Below are positions 7,303 through 17,612 of a stretch of 64,000 nucleotides of DNA, one piece after another. The translations under genes and the position numbers were made by a program. The number at the start of each line of letters is the position of its first letter. Position 1 is the stretch's first letter. Source of the stretch: Achromobacter aegrifaciens (lineage in GTDB: Bacteria > Pseudomonadota > Gammaproteobacteria > Burkholderiales > Burkholderiaceae_B); assembly GCF_902859735.1 (NCBI RefSeq), contig NZ_CADIJY010000002.1, positions 62,001-126,000 on the forward strand, written 5' to 3'. Below the pieces are notes generated by a model that was given only the letters and a program-made list of their open reading frames with translations, was not told where the DNA came from and made no database searches.

Positions 7303-8613
7303 ATGTCTTCTGCCCGCACGCCCGACGTTTCCGCCACCCTGTCCGATTGGCTGCAGTACCTGGAATCGATCCACGCCACCGCCATCGACATGGGTCTGGA
7401 CCGGGTGCGCGAGGTGGCGGGGCGCCTGGGGCTGGAGCTGTCCGGCGTGAAGTTCGTCGTCGGCGGCACCAACGGCAAGGGTTCCACCTGTGCCATGCTG
7501 GAGGCAATCCTGCTTGCGGCCGGCTACAAGGTCGGGCTGTACACGTCCCCGCACCTGATCAATTTCAACGAACGCGCCCGCATCAATGGCCAGATCGCCA
7601 CGGACGAGGCCTTGATTGCCCAGTTCCAGGCGGTCGAAGCCGCGCGCGGCGACGTGTCGCTGACGTACTTCGAGTTCACCACGCTGGCAATCCTGCGACT
7701 GTTCTCGCAGTCGAAACTGGACGCCGTGGTGCTGGAAGTCGGCCTGGGCGGACGGCTGGACGCCGTCAATATCGTCGATGCGGATTGCTCCGTCGTCACC
7801 AGCGTGGACCTGGACCACACCGACTGGCTGGGGGATACGCGCGAGAAAATCGGCTTCGAGAAAGCCCACATCTACCGCAGCGGCCGGCCGGCGATCTGCA
7901 GCGATCCCATGCCGCCGCAATCGCTGCTGGACCACGTCCAGGAAATCGGCGCGGACCTGTGGCTGTTCGGACGCGACTTCAACTATTCCGGCGACCGCCA
8001 GCAATGGGCCTATGGCGGCCGCGAACAGCGACGCAACTCGCTGGCCTATCCGGCGCTGCGTGGCGCCAACCAGCTGCTGAACGCGTCGGCCGCGCTGGCT
8101 GCGCTGGAATCGGTGCGCGACCGCCTGCCGGTGCCGCAACAGGCCGTGCGCCTGGGCTTGCTGCAGGCGTCCCTGCCGGGCCGTTTCCAGATCCTGCCGG
8201 GCCAGCCCGCGGTCATCCTGGACGTGGCGCACAATCCGCATGCCGCGGCGGTGCTGGCGCAGAACCTGGACAACATGGGCTTTCATCCCTACACCCACGC
8301 GGTGTTCGGCATGCTCAACGACAAGGATCTGGCCGGCGTCATCGCCAAGCTCGGCACGCGCATCGACAACTGGTACTGCGCCGGCTTGCCGGGGCCGCGC
8401 GGCACCTCTGGAGACGCGCTGGCGGAGCAGGTCGCCGCCGCGCTGCCGCCCGCGCCGGCGGATGGCGAAAAACCAGGTATCTCCGCTTACCCGGATCCCG
8501 CCCAGGCCTTTGCGGCAGCGCGCGAACGGGCAGGGGAGAATGATAGAATCGTGGTGTTCGGCTCGTTTCTCACCGTAGCCTCGGTTTTGCAGGCTCTGGG
8601 TCGCAAGGCATAG
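7303..8613 (+). CDS. folC: Bifunctional folylpolyglutamate synthase / dihydrofolate synthase
   Basis: 436 residues, normal for FolC. The Mur-ligase-type ATP site G-G-T-N-G-K-G-S-T lies at about 54-62, the folate signature S-V-D-L-D-H-T-D-W-L-G at about 166, and the C-terminal domain has D-V-A-H-N-P-H-A. It joins dihydropteroate to glutamate and then lengthens the polyglutamate tail of folates in the cytosol. It leads the folC-dedD-cvpA-purF group, a conserved arrangement in proteobacteria linking folate and purine synthesis. Promoter elements lie in the spacer shared with the divergent cupin operon. Confidence 0.97.
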   Translation: MSSARTPDVSATLSDWLQYLESIHATAIDMGLDRVREVAGRLGLELSGVKFVVGGTNGKGSTCAMLEAILLAAGYKVGLYTSPHLINFNERARINGQIATDEALIAQFQAVEAARGDVSLTYFEFTTLAILRLFSQSKLDAVVLEVGLGGRLDAVNIVDADCSVVTSVDLDHTDWLGDTREKIGFEKAHIYRSGRPAICSDPMPPQSLLDHVQEIGADLWLFGRDFNYSGDRQQWAYGGREQRRNSLAYPALRGANQLLNASAALAALESVRDRLPVPQQAVRLGLLQASLPGRFQILPGQPAVILDVAHNPHAAAVLAQNLDNMGFHPYTHAVFGMLNDKDLAGVIAKLGTRIDNWYCAGLPGPRGTSGDALAEQVAAALPPAPADGEKPGISAYPDPAQAFAAARERAGENDRIVVFGSFLTVASVLQALGRKA

Positions 8614-8675
8614 GCAGCAGCGGGTCAGTCGCGTCCGGCGGCCCGCCGCCATATCGCCGCAAGGAATTCTCCTCC

Positions 8676-9491
8676 ATGGGTTTTTTCAAACGCAAAGATC
8701 CTGCCGACCAGGCGCCGTCCTCCAAGCGGGCGGCTGTGCCCAGCGAGGTGCAGGCTGCGGAGCTGCGCGGTCGCGCGCGGCGCAGGCTGGCAGGCGCTGT
8801 CGCGCTGGTGCTGGCAGCCGTCATCATCCTTCCCATGGTGCTCGATTCGCAGCCCACGCCTGTGGACGACAACATTCCCATCAGGGTGCCGGAGCGCAAT
8901 ACGCCGTTCCAGCCGCAAGTGACCGAACCGCAAGTCGCCGCGCCGCAGACGCCCGCGCCGGGCAGTGCTGCGCCGACGGATCCTTCGGCCATCCCGACGC
9001 CGCCTCCCGTGACGTCCGTGCAGCCGCCGGCGACGACGACGCCTCCGGCCGCGCAACCTGCGACGCCGCCCGCGACGGCGGCCGTCACGCCGCCCAAGCC
9101 CGAGCCCAAGCCGGCTACGCCGCCCAAGCCGGACCCCAAGCCCGCGACGCCGGCCAAGCCCGATAACCGATCGGATGACGGCGCGCGCGCGCTGGCCTTG
9201 CTGGAAGGGCGTTCGGCGCCTGCGGCTTCGGCGCCCGCGCCCAAGCCCGCCGCCAAGGGCAATTTCGTGTTGCAGATCGCCGCCTATACCACCTCCGAGG
9301 ACGCTCAGTCGCGGCGCGGCAAGCTGCACCAGGCCGGCGTCACCAACGCATTCGTGGAACAAGCCACCATCAATGGCAAACAGCAGTACCGTCTGCGGGT
9401 GGGGCCGTTCCCCTCGCGCGAGGCGGCGCAGGCGGCCCAGGCGCGGTTGCGCACCCTGGGCTATGACAATGGTTTCATCGCCGCCCAATAG
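8676..9491 (+). CDS. dedD: SPOR-domain protein, DedD-like
   Basis: 271 residues. The short basic cytoplasmic N-terminus is followed by one membrane helix at about 34-53. A long Pro/Ala/Thr/Lys-rich periplasmic linker (about 75-170) contains repeated P-K-P-E/D-P-K-P-A-T units. The C-terminal SPOR domain (about 190-270) starts F-V-L-Q-I-A-A-Y. SPOR domains bind denuded peptidoglycan at the division septum, and DedD helps constriction. The position between folC and cvpA matches dedD in other proteobacteria. The linker is low complexity and probably spans the periplasm. Confidence 0.88.
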   Translation: MGFFKRKDPADQAPSSKRAAVPSEVQAAELRGRARRRLAGAVALVLAAVIILPMVLDSQPTPVDDNIPIRVPERNTPFQPQVTEPQVAAPQTPAPGSAAPTDPSAIPTPPPVTSVQPPATTTPPAAQPATPPATAAVTPPKPEPKPATPPKPDPKPATPAKPDNRSDDGARALALLEGRSAPAASAPAPKPAAKGNFVLQIAAYTTSEDAQSRRGKLHQAGVTNAFVEQATINGKQQYRLRVGPFPSREAAQAAQARLRTLGYDNGFIAAQ

Positions 9492-9979
9492 TGACCGGCT
9501 TCGACTTCGTCGTGCTGGCCATCCTGGTGGTTTCGGGTGTGCTGGGCCTGGTGCGCGGCCTGCTCAAAGAGGTGCTGTCGCTGGTCGCCTATCTGCTGGC
9601 CTTCGTGGCGGCGATATGGTGGGGGCCCACGGTCTATGCCTGGCTGGAGCCCTATATTGAAACGACGCTGCTGCGCATGGGAGTCTCGTACGCCGCGGTG
9701 TTCATCATCGTGCTGCTCGGCGTGGGCCTGGTCAACATGACGCTTGCCGCCCTGATCCGCAGCACCGGACTGAGTCCCGCCGACCACGGCCTGGGCGGGA
9801 TGTTCGGGCTGGCCCGTGGCCTGTTGATCGTGCTGGCGCTGGTCGCCGCCGCAGGCTACACGCCGCTGCCGCAGGAGCCGTGGTGGAAGGACGCCATGTT
9901 TTCGCATTCGGCCATCGAGGCCATCAAACATATCAAGACGTGGCTGCCGCCGTCCCTGGCGACGTGGCTGCCGTATTGA
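9491..9979 (+). CDS. cvpA: CvpA family inner-membrane protein
   Basis: 162 residues with four predicted membrane helices (about 4-22, 28-46, 66-88, 100-122) and the family opening T-G-F-D-F-V-V-L-A-I-L. The GTG start overlaps the last base of the dedD TAG codon, which shows translational coupling. CvpA is needed for colicin V export in E. coli and is linked to envelope stress tolerance; its biochemical role is unclear. Its place before purF is strongly conserved. Confidence 0.9.
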   Translation: MTGFDFVVLAILVVSGVLGLVRGLLKEVLSLVAYLLAFVAAIWWGPTVYAWLEPYIETTLLRMGVSYAAVFIIVLLGVGLVNMTLAALIRSTGLSPADHGLGGMFGLARGLLIVLALVAAAGYTPLPQEPWWKDAMFSHSAIEAIKHIKTWLPPSLATWLPY

Positions 9980-10009
9980 TTAGCTTTAAATCAACCAGGA
10001 AATCTCACC

Positions 10010-11530
<1,521 letters not shown>

Positions 11531-11550
11531 CGCGTTTGCCTGGTGGCAAG

Positions 11551-11582
11551 AAAAATGCCGTCCTCCGGGACGGCATTTTTTA
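11551..11582. terminator. Bidirectional rho-independent terminator between purF and the ygjP-like gene
   Basis: A 13-bp perfect stem with a TCCG loop (AAAAATGCCGTCC / GGACGGCATTTTT). The A-tract on the left and T-tract on the right let it work for both convergent transcripts. Confidence 0.93.
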
Positions 11583-11613
11583 TTGCGGGGTACTGGGCGC
11601 CTGCACTGCGATA

Positions 11614-12135
11614 TCAGGCCGCGGCCTTCCACAAGGTTTCGCGTGTCGCCTCCAGGTGCGTCAGATACAGCCGCAAGTCGAACTCATACTGGTGGTACTG
11701 CGGTTCCATGCGCAGGCACAGGTTGTAGAAGGCCTTGTTATGGTCCTTTTCCTTCAGGTGGGCCAGTTCATGCACCGTGATCATCTTCAGGAATTCCGCC
11801 GGCACGGTCTTGAACAATGTGGCCACCCGGATTTCGTGCTTGGCCTTCAGCTTGCCGCCCTGCACGCGCGAGATATACGTGTGTTGTCCCAGCGCGTGCT
11901 GGATCACATGGATCTTGCTGTCGAAGGCGACCTTGTTGATCTGGTCGCCGTTGCGCATGTAGCTGTTCTTCAGGTCCGTTACGTATTGGTAGAGCGCCCG
12001 GTCGGTGCGCACGTCGTGGGGACCGGCAGGGTAGCGCGCCAGCAGCGCCGGGCCCAGCTTGCCTTGGTCGAGCAGCTTTTGGGCCTGGGCGAGCAGGGAT
12101 TCCGGGTATCCGGTCAGGTACTTCAAGGCAGGCAT
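11614..12135 (-). CDS. YgjP-like zinc metallopeptidase-domain protein (DUF45/M48 type)
   Basis: 173 residues from the ATG at 12135. The zinc motif H-E-L-A-H is at about 122-126, with a further His at about 132 (K-D-H-N-K-A-F-Y), as in YgjP/SprT-like gluzincins. Proteins of this family are presumed metallopeptidases without well-established substrates. The frame stays open upstream into the nucleotidyltransferase gene, but that extension has no family similarity. The chosen start lies 2 nt after the upstream stop (TGA-TC-ATG), so the two genes are probably coupled. Confidence 0.85.
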   Translation of the reverse strand: MPALKYLTGYPESLLAQAQKLLDQGKLGPALLARYPAGPHDVRTDRALYQYVTDLKNSYMRNGDQINKVAFDSKIHVIQHALGQHTYISRVQGGKLKAKHEIRVATLFKTVPAEFLKMITVHELAHLKEKDHNKAFYNLCLRMEPQYHQYEFDLRLYLTHLEATRETLWKAAA

Positions 12136-12137
12136 GA

Positions 12138-12725
12138 TCAAGAGGGTATGACAATAAGCCGCGGCCAGGTGTCGGCATGGCGCTTGGTGGCCAGCCGCGA
12201 GGCGTAGGCCTGGCGATCCGCTGCGGGGCTGGGCCGCAGTACTAGTCCGAACAGGTCGGTCAGCCCATAGGGGGCAATGATATCCACCAGGCCATCCCGT
12301 GTCAGGCGCACGGCCACGCAAGTGGCGGTTTCGGGCCAGCTGGCGATGCCTGCGGCCAACGATGCCGCCGGGAGTGGCGCCTCGCCCGCACTGTCGCGAT
12401 GCCACAAGTGCACGCGAGCCTGATTCACGACCTCCCAGGGGGCATCAGGCGCCGCTGCGCGCAAACGGTCAGCGACCCGGGCCTCGTGCTCGCGCGAGAG
12501 ATCAGTGGGATCGTGATAGATGAAGTCGATGTCGGTCGGTGCGTGGCTGCCTATGGGATAGCCATGCAGGTGATTCCAGACCAGGGAGCGCACCGCGCCC
12601 GCGCCGATGTAGCCACCCGAGGGGCCATGGTCGCGGGCGACGCACAGCCAATGCACCAACGGTGCGTGTGCAAGGACCAGCCGGCGCAGCGCAGCGGCAT
12701 GCGGATCCTCGGGCTGCGCCTGCAC
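12138..12725 (-). CDS. Nucleotidyltransferase family protein (COG3575 type)
   Basis: About 195 residues from a GTG at 12725, seven bases outside the dsbB stop. A longer frame reaching 12857 would overlap dsbB and gives non-homologous sequence. The core has Y-I-G-A-G-A-V-R-S-L-V-W-N-H-L-H-G and the metal-binding D-I-D of P-T-D-I-D-F-I-Y, typical of a minimal Pol-beta-fold nucleotidyltransferase. Its target is unknown. The start is uncertain because no strong Shine-Dalgarno is visible. Confidence 0.75.
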   Translation of the reverse strand: MQAQPEDPHAAALRRLVLAHAPLVHWLCVARDHGPSGGYIGAGAVRSLVWNHLHGYPIGSHAPTDIDFIYHDPTDLSREHEARVADRLRAAAPDAPWEVVNQARVHLWHRDSAGEAPLPAASLAAGIASWPETATCVAVRLTRDGLVDIIAPYGLTDLFGLVLRPSPAADRQAYASRLATKRHADTWPRLIVIPS

Positions 12726-12729
12726 CGGC

Positions 12730-13215
12730 TTACTGCGATCCGCCGCGCCGGAACACGACCGGCAGCGCCATGAAGAAAATGATGACGAAGAGCGCCAGGC
12801 TCCACAGTGCATATTCGATGCCCAGCACCGGCACTTTGGCGTCCATGCAAGTGGCATAGATGCCGAACAGCCACGGCACGGCGCTTTCCAGGCCGATGCC
12901 GGTCATGAAGCGGTCAGCGAAGGTCTGGTCGCAGGACAGCATGTTGGCCGCTACGCTGTACTGATACCAGGCCGCGGCGATACCGCCCAGGGACAATAGC
13001 GCGGTGAGCGCGCCGCACAGGCGCGTCAGGGCGCGTCCACCGCCGAATCCGCCCACCAGCGCGATCACGCCGATCACCAGGTAGATCAGGCGCTGCATGA
13101 CGCACCAGGCGCAGGGCGGCATGTCGAAGACGTGCTGGGAAACGAGGGCAAGGCCGACGGCGCCGAAGCAGAAGAGGGCGATCAGGCGGAGCAGGCGTTC
13201 TGAGCGAGAGGTCAT
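12730..13215 (-). CDS. dsbB: Disulfide bond formation protein B
   Basis: 161 residues with four membrane helices and two periplasmic Cys pairs: C35-A-W-C38 in the first loop and C95/C123 in the second. DsbB reoxidises DsbA and passes electrons to quinone. Length and Cys spacing match the family. It lies between MarC and the nucleotidyltransferase, all leftward; no dsbA is present in the window. Confidence 0.95.
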   Translation of the reverse strand: MTSRSERLLRLIALFCFGAVGLALVSQHVFDMPPCAWCVMQRLIYLVIGVIALVGGFGGGRALTRLCGALTALLSLGGIAAAWYQYSVAANMLSCDQTFADRFMTGIGLESAVPWLFGIYATCMDAKVPVLGIEYALWSLALFVIIFFMALPVVFRRGGSQ

Positions 13216-13266
13216 TGTTGCTTTGCAAGGGTTGGAAAAGGGGCCGGACGCGGCCCCGAGCCAGGC

Positions 13267-13980
13267 TTAGGCCTTGGGAATCGGAATTGGTTGCATCACT
13301 TGCTGCAACACGCCCAGCAGCAGTTCGCGCGAGCCTTCCCAGAAGATCTGTACGCCGAGGCACAGCATGATGAAGGCCGAGAGGCGCATGAACACAGCGG
13401 TGCCATTGTCGCCCAGGCGGTGCAGCATTTGCGCGGCAAAGCGCAGGCAGATGTAGAGCGTGACCGATACGACGATGATGCCCGGAATGGATCCACCCAG
13501 CCGCACCAGGCTCAGCACGTGGTTCTGATCGCGCAGCGACACCCCCACGGTGATGGCCGCGGCGATGGATCCGGGACCGCAACTGATGGGGAAGGTCAGC
13601 GGATAGAACGCGCGGGCCTTGGCCATCTCCGGGGTGAAGGACTCGGCCATGCGCGCCACGCGCTCGGTATCGGCGTCGGGCGAATTCACCAGCCGCCAGG
13701 CGCTGGCGATCACGAGCATGCCGCCGCCGACCCGCACGATGGACAGCGAAATGCCGAAGAAACTAAGCAGCACGTTGCCCGCGACCATGGCGACGATCAA
13801 CATGAGGCAGACATTGATGGCCACGCGCTTGGCCAGCACCATCCGGGTGGATGATGACGCGCCCTCGGTCAGCGACAGGAAGATCGGCGCGATCGCGGGC
13901 GGGTTCAGAAAGGGCAGCAGGGTGGCCAGCGCGAAAAAGAAGCTGGTGCCGAAAACGCGCAGATAATCGTTTAGCTCCAT
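13267..13980 (-). CDS. MarC/YhgN family integral membrane protein
   Basis: 237 residues, six predicted membrane helices, and the family segments L-L-P-F-L-N-P-P-A-I-A-P-I-F near the start and T-F-P-I-S-C-G-P-G-S-I-A-A in the middle. MarC proteins were once linked to multidrug resistance in E. coli, but that link was not upheld and the transported substrate is unknown; an archaeal member has been reported to carry neutral amino acids. It lies in a leftward group between glnD and dsbB, with short spacers and no clear terminator. Confidence 0.88.
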   Translation of the reverse strand: MELNDYLRVFGTSFFFALATLLPFLNPPAIAPIFLSLTEGASSSTRMVLAKRVAINVCLMLIVAMVAGNVLLSFFGISLSIVRVGGGMLVIASAWRLVNSPDADTERVARMAESFTPEMAKARAFYPLTFPISCGPGSIAAAITVGVSLRDQNHVLSLVRLGGSIPGIIVVSVTLYICLRFAAQMLHRLGDNGTAVFMRLSAFIMLCLGVQIFWEGSRELLLGVLQQVMQPIPIPKA

Positions 13981-14055
13981 GGGGAGGGTATCGCCTGGCC
14001 GAAAACCGGGATTGTATGCGGTCCCGGCGGCGCTGGCGATGCCAGGCGCCCGTGA

Positions 14056-16662
14056 TCAGGCGGCGCGCTGCTGGGCTTCCTCGCCCGCCAGGGCGTCCAG
14101 GACGTCGCGTTCGAACTGCATCTGGCTGCGCGGGCGCGTCAGCGCCGAACCGTCGACGATGAAGACGTCCTCGACCCGGTCCCCCAGCGTCATGATCTTG
14201 GCCATCAGCAGGTTCACTTCGTGCCCGGCGAAGACGCGCGCCAGCGCGTGCAGCAGGCCGGGGCGGTCGGTCGCTGTTACCGACAGGCGCCAGGAGGTGC
14301 TGCGCTCGTCGGGCTGCAGTTCGGCCTGCGGCATGACCGGGAACACCCGTGACACGCGGGACTGCCGGCCGCGGCCGTAGTAGCCACCGCGCGCGGGCTG
14401 TTGCAAGGCGGCGGCGTGCGGGTCCTTGAGGCGTTCGGCCAGCTCGTGTTCGACCAGGGTGGCCTGGGCGCGCAGGTCGCTGGCGCCTTCCGGCAACAGC
14501 ACGATGAAGCTGTCCAGCGCCCAGCCGTGGCGTGTGGTGTGGATGCGCGCATCCTGAATGGAAAGCGATTTGGCGTCGAAATAGCCGCAGATCGCCACGA
14601 ACAGGTCGGGCGCATCGCGGGTATACACCATGATCTGCAGGCCTTCGCCATGTTCGGTGGGGCGGGCCTTGACCACTGCCTGCGCTGGCGCGACCTGATG
14701 ATAAAGATGGCGCGTGTGCCAGGCGATGTCCGAGGCGTCGTGGCGCAGGAAATACGCCACGTCGAGCTGGTTCCAGAAGGCTTCCCGGGCATCGTCGCGC
14801 AGGCCCGCCAGGCGGGTCAGGCGGGCGGCTTCTTCCTTGCGCTCGGTCAGGACGGTGTGGGCGTCGGCGTGGGCGCCGCCCAGGGCGGCCAGCGTCAGCT
14901 TGTACAGGTCTTCCAGCAACTTGCCTTTCCAGGCATTCCAGACCTTGGGGCTGGTGCCGCGGATATCGGCGACCGTCAGCAGGTACAGGGCGGTCAGGTG
15001 GCGTTCGTCCTTCACGGTGGCGGCGAAGTCCTGCACCACGGCCGGATCGGACAGGTCGCGCTTCTGCGCCACGGCCGACATCAGCAGGTGCTGGCGGACC
15101 AGGAATTCGACCAGCTTGGCGTCCTCGGGCTCCATGCCGTGGTCTTGGGCGAACTTGCGCACTTCGCGCGCGCCCAGTTCGGAATGGTCGCCGCCGCGGC
15201 CCTTGGCAATGTCGTGGAACAGTGCGGCCACATACAGCAGCCAGTGCCGGTCCAGGCCGGCAATCAGCTGGCTGGCCAGCGGATATTCCTGGGCATGTTC
15301 CGGCATGGTGAAGCGGCGCAGGTTGCGCACCACCGCCAGCGTGTGCTGATCTACCGTATAAGCGTGGAACAGGTCATGCTGCATCTGGCCGACGATGCGG
15401 CGGAATACCGGCAGATAGCGCGGCAGGATGTTCAGCATGGTCATGCGCCGCAGCTCATGCACGATGCCGCGCGGCTGCTGCAGGATCTGCAGGAACAGCT
15501 TGCGGTTGACCGGGTTGCGGCGGAATTGCGCGTCGATGCGGTGGCGCGAATGCCAGATGGCGCGCAGCGTGCGCGCCGACATCCCGGCCAGTTCCGGATG
15601 CTGTTGCATCACCAGGAAGGCCCGCAGCAGCAGGGTGGGATTGCGCTCGAAACCGTCGTCGCGAATGATGTCCAGGCGGTCGCGCAGATTGCGGAAGTCG
15701 TCGTCGATGTCGCGCGCGTCGCTGTCCGGACGCGGGAACAGCCGTTCCTCGATGTTCTGCACCAGGATGCCGTTCAGCTGGGTCACCAGCCGCGCCGCCC
15801 AGTAGTAGCGCTGCATCAGCAGCTCGCTGCCGCGGCGGGTGGCGGTGGCATGGATTCCATAGACTTCGGCCAGGGCGGGCTGCAGGTCGAACAGCACGCG
15901 GTCTTCGCGCCGGTTCGCCAGCAGGTGCAATTCGATGCGCAGGCGCTTGAAGGCTTGTTCTGCTTTGCGCAGGTCGCGCGCCTCGGACGAGGTCAGCAGG
16001 CCGGCTTGCGCCACGGAGCGCCAACTGTTGCCAAAGCCGGCTGCCCGGGCCATCCACAGGATGACCTGCAGGTCGCGCAGTCCGCCCGGCGACTCCTTGC
16101 AGTTCGGCTCCAGCGCATAGGGCGTGTCCTGGTAGCGCGCGTGGCGCTGCTGCATTTCGACGCGCTTGGCGCGAAAGAACGCGCGCGGGTCCAGGCGCGA
16201 CTTGGTCGCGGCTTCGAAGGCCTTCATCAGCGTGCGGCTGCCCGCCAGCCAGCGGGATTCCAGCAAAGCCGTTTCCACCGTGATATCGGCGTCCGCCTCG
16301 CGTTCGCAGTCCTCGATGGTGCGCACGCTATGGCCCGGCTCCAGGCCCAGGTCCCACAGCGAGGCCACCAGCTTTTCGATGGCCGACTCGTCCTCGGGCG
16401 TGGGAGCGTGCGGCAGCAGGATCAGCAGGTCCACGTCGGAGTGCGGGTAAAGCTCGCCCCGGCCATAGCCGCCCACGGCCGCCAGCGTGGCGCCGGCGGG
16501 CAGGGGGCAATGCTTGATCAGGTCGCGCAGCGCGGCGTCGACGATGCGGCGCAGCTCGGACAGCAGGGTGTCTGGTCGCAGGTGCGTGCGGAATTGCGCC
16601 ACCGCGGTCCGCCGGGCTTCCTGGATGCGTTCGCGCAGGGCGCTGAGAATGGCGGCGGTCAT
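14056..16662 (-). CDS. glnD: Bifunctional uridylyltransferase / uridylyl-removing enzyme (PII modifier)
   Basis: 868 residues. The nucleotidyltransferase site is G-G-Y-G-R-G-E-L at about 64-71 with D-V-D at 76-78. A central HD phosphohydrolase domain has F-H-D-I-A-K-G-R-G-G-D-H-S-E. Two C-terminal ACT domains sense glutamine (about 685-860). GlnD uridylylates PII proteins under nitrogen limitation and deuridylylates them when glutamine is high, which sets glutamine synthetase and NtrC activity. It follows map by 18 nt on the same strand; map-glnD linkage is common in proteobacteria. Confidence 0.98.
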   Translation of the reverse strand: MTAAILSALRERIQEARRTAVAQFRTHLRPDTLLSELRRIVDAALRDLIKHCPLPAGATLAAVGGYGRGELYPHSDVDLLILLPHAPTPEDESAIEKLVASLWDLGLEPGHSVRTIEDCEREADADITVETALLESRWLAGSRTLMKAFEAATKSRLDPRAFFRAKRVEMQQRHARYQDTPYALEPNCKESPGGLRDLQVILWMARAAGFGNSWRSVAQAGLLTSSEARDLRKAEQAFKRLRIELHLLANRREDRVLFDLQPALAEVYGIHATATRRGSELLMQRYYWAARLVTQLNGILVQNIEERLFPRPDSDARDIDDDFRNLRDRLDIIRDDGFERNPTLLLRAFLVMQQHPELAGMSARTLRAIWHSRHRIDAQFRRNPVNRKLFLQILQQPRGIVHELRRMTMLNILPRYLPVFRRIVGQMQHDLFHAYTVDQHTLAVVRNLRRFTMPEHAQEYPLASQLIAGLDRHWLLYVAALFHDIAKGRGGDHSELGAREVRKFAQDHGMEPEDAKLVEFLVRQHLLMSAVAQKRDLSDPAVVQDFAATVKDERHLTALYLLTVADIRGTSPKVWNAWKGKLLEDLYKLTLAALGGAHADAHTVLTERKEEAARLTRLAGLRDDAREAFWNQLDVAYFLRHDASDIAWHTRHLYHQVAPAQAVVKARPTEHGEGLQIMVYTRDAPDLFVAICGYFDAKSLSIQDARIHTTRHGWALDSFIVLLPEGASDLRAQATLVEHELAERLKDPHAAALQQPARGGYYGRGRQSRVSRVFPVMPQAELQPDERSTSWRLSVTATDRPGLLHALARVFAGHEVNLLMAKIMTLGDRVEDVFIVDGSALTRPRSQMQFERDVLDALAGEEAQQRAA

Positions 16663-16680
16663 GGCGGCTAAGGTTGTGTG

Positions 16681-17502
16681 TCAGACGGCTGGGATGACCA
16701 GGGGTTCGGTGACGAAGGCGGGCGGCTTGGGCATCCCCGGCGACAGGGTCAACACTTCGTAGCCGGTCTCGGTGACACAGACAGCATGCTCCCATTGGGC
16801 CGACAGGCTGTGGTCGCGGGTGACGACCGTCCAGCCGTCGGACAGCTGGCGGATCTCGCGGCGGCCCGCATTGATCATCGGTTCAATGGTGAACAGCATG
16901 CCCGTCGTCAGCTTCACGCCCGTACCCGGCTTGCCATAGTGCAGCACCTGCGGGTCTTCGTGGAAGCGCTGGCCGATGCCGTGGCCGCAGAACTCGCGCA
17001 CCACTGAAAAGCCGTTGGCCTCGGCGTGCTTCTGGATCGCGTTGCCAATGTCGCCCAACGTGGCCCCGTTTTTCACCTGCTGGATGCCCTTCCACATGCA
17101 CTCGAAGGTGATCTCGGTCAGGCGGCGCGACAATATGGATTGTTCGCCCACTGCGTACATGCGGCTGGTGTCGCCGAACCAGCCATCCTTGATGATGGTG
17201 ACGTCGATATTCAGCGAATCGCCGTTTTTCAACACCTTGTCGCCCGGGATGCCATGGCAGACCTGGTGGTTGACCGAGGTACAGATGGCGCCGGGGAAGG
17301 GCGGGTAGCCCGGGGGCGCATAGCCCACCGTGGCCGATTTCACGCCCAGCTCATCGGTCAGGTACTCCAGGCAGAGGCGGTCCAGCTCTCCGGTGGTGAC
17401 CCCAGGCTTGACGTGCGGCGTGATGAAATCGAGGACTTTGGCCGCATCCTGGCAGGCGGCGCGCATCTTGGCCAGGTCGGCTTGATTGGTGATAGTGCCC
17501 AT
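16681..17502 (-). CDS. map: Type I methionine aminopeptidase
   Basis: 273 residues from the ATG at 17502 (M-G-T-I-T-N). The open frame continues to 17856, but that part is non-homologous spacer. Metal ligands are in place: the two Asp of N-I-D-V-T-I-I-K-D-G-W-F-G-D-T, His of C-G-H-G-I-G-Q-R-F-H, and Glu of F-T-I-E-P-M and Q-W-E-H-A-V. It removes the initiator Met from nascent proteins. It is divergent from rpsB, as in many proteobacteria, and followed by glnD. A TATAAT box on its strand lies about 52 nt before the start. Confidence 0.97.
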   Translation of the reverse strand: MGTITNQADLAKMRAACQDAAKVLDFITPHVKPGVTTGELDRLCLEYLTDELGVKSATVGYAPPGYPPFPGAICTSVNHQVCHGIPGDKVLKNGDSLNIDVTIIKDGWFGDTSRMYAVGEQSILSRRLTEITFECMWKGIQQVKNGATLGDIGNAIQKHAEANGFSVVREFCGHGIGQRFHEDPQVLHYGKPGTGVKLTTGMLFTIEPMINAGRREIRQLSDGWTVVTRDHSLSAQWEHAVCVTETGYEVLTLSPGMPKPPAFVTEPLVIPAV

Positions 17503-17553
17503 GGAATAGCTTGGCGATGTCTCGCTTGAATGTCTGCTTGAAAGAATAGTAGA

Positions 17554-17559
17554 ATTATA
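17554..17559 (-). promoter_or_regulatory. -10 box (TATAAT) upstream of map
   Basis: A perfect TATAAT on the minus strand, about 52 nt before the map ATG. No -35 with optimal spacing is clear. A near-palindrome, CCCTAAAATTTTGGGG (17565-17580), lies immediately upstream where a regulator or an UP-like element could act. Confidence 0.45.
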
Positions 17560-17587
17560 GGCTTCCCTAAAATTTTGGGGAGCAATC

Positions 17588-17612
17588 GGGTTACGGCAAA
17601 GGCCGAACCCGG
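17588..17612. repeat. Bulged hairpin in the map-rpsB spacer
   Basis: CGGGTT pairs with AACCCG and CGGC with GCCG around an AAAG loop, with one bulged A. There is no U-tract, so this looks more like part of a structured RNA than a terminator. It lies 86 nt upstream of map. Confidence 0.45.

Noticed and set aside
12136-12405. 90-residue N-terminal extension of the metallopeptidase gene
   Set aside because: It runs out of frame through the nucleotidyltransferase gene; family similarity starts at the ATG at 12135.
14401-16671. 756-codon open frame opposite glnD
   Set aside because: GlnD on the other strand has full domain motifs; long antisense frames arise from GC-biased third positions. The same applies to long frames opposite bamA (26032-28410), ppsA (36365-38758) and across 60238-62712.
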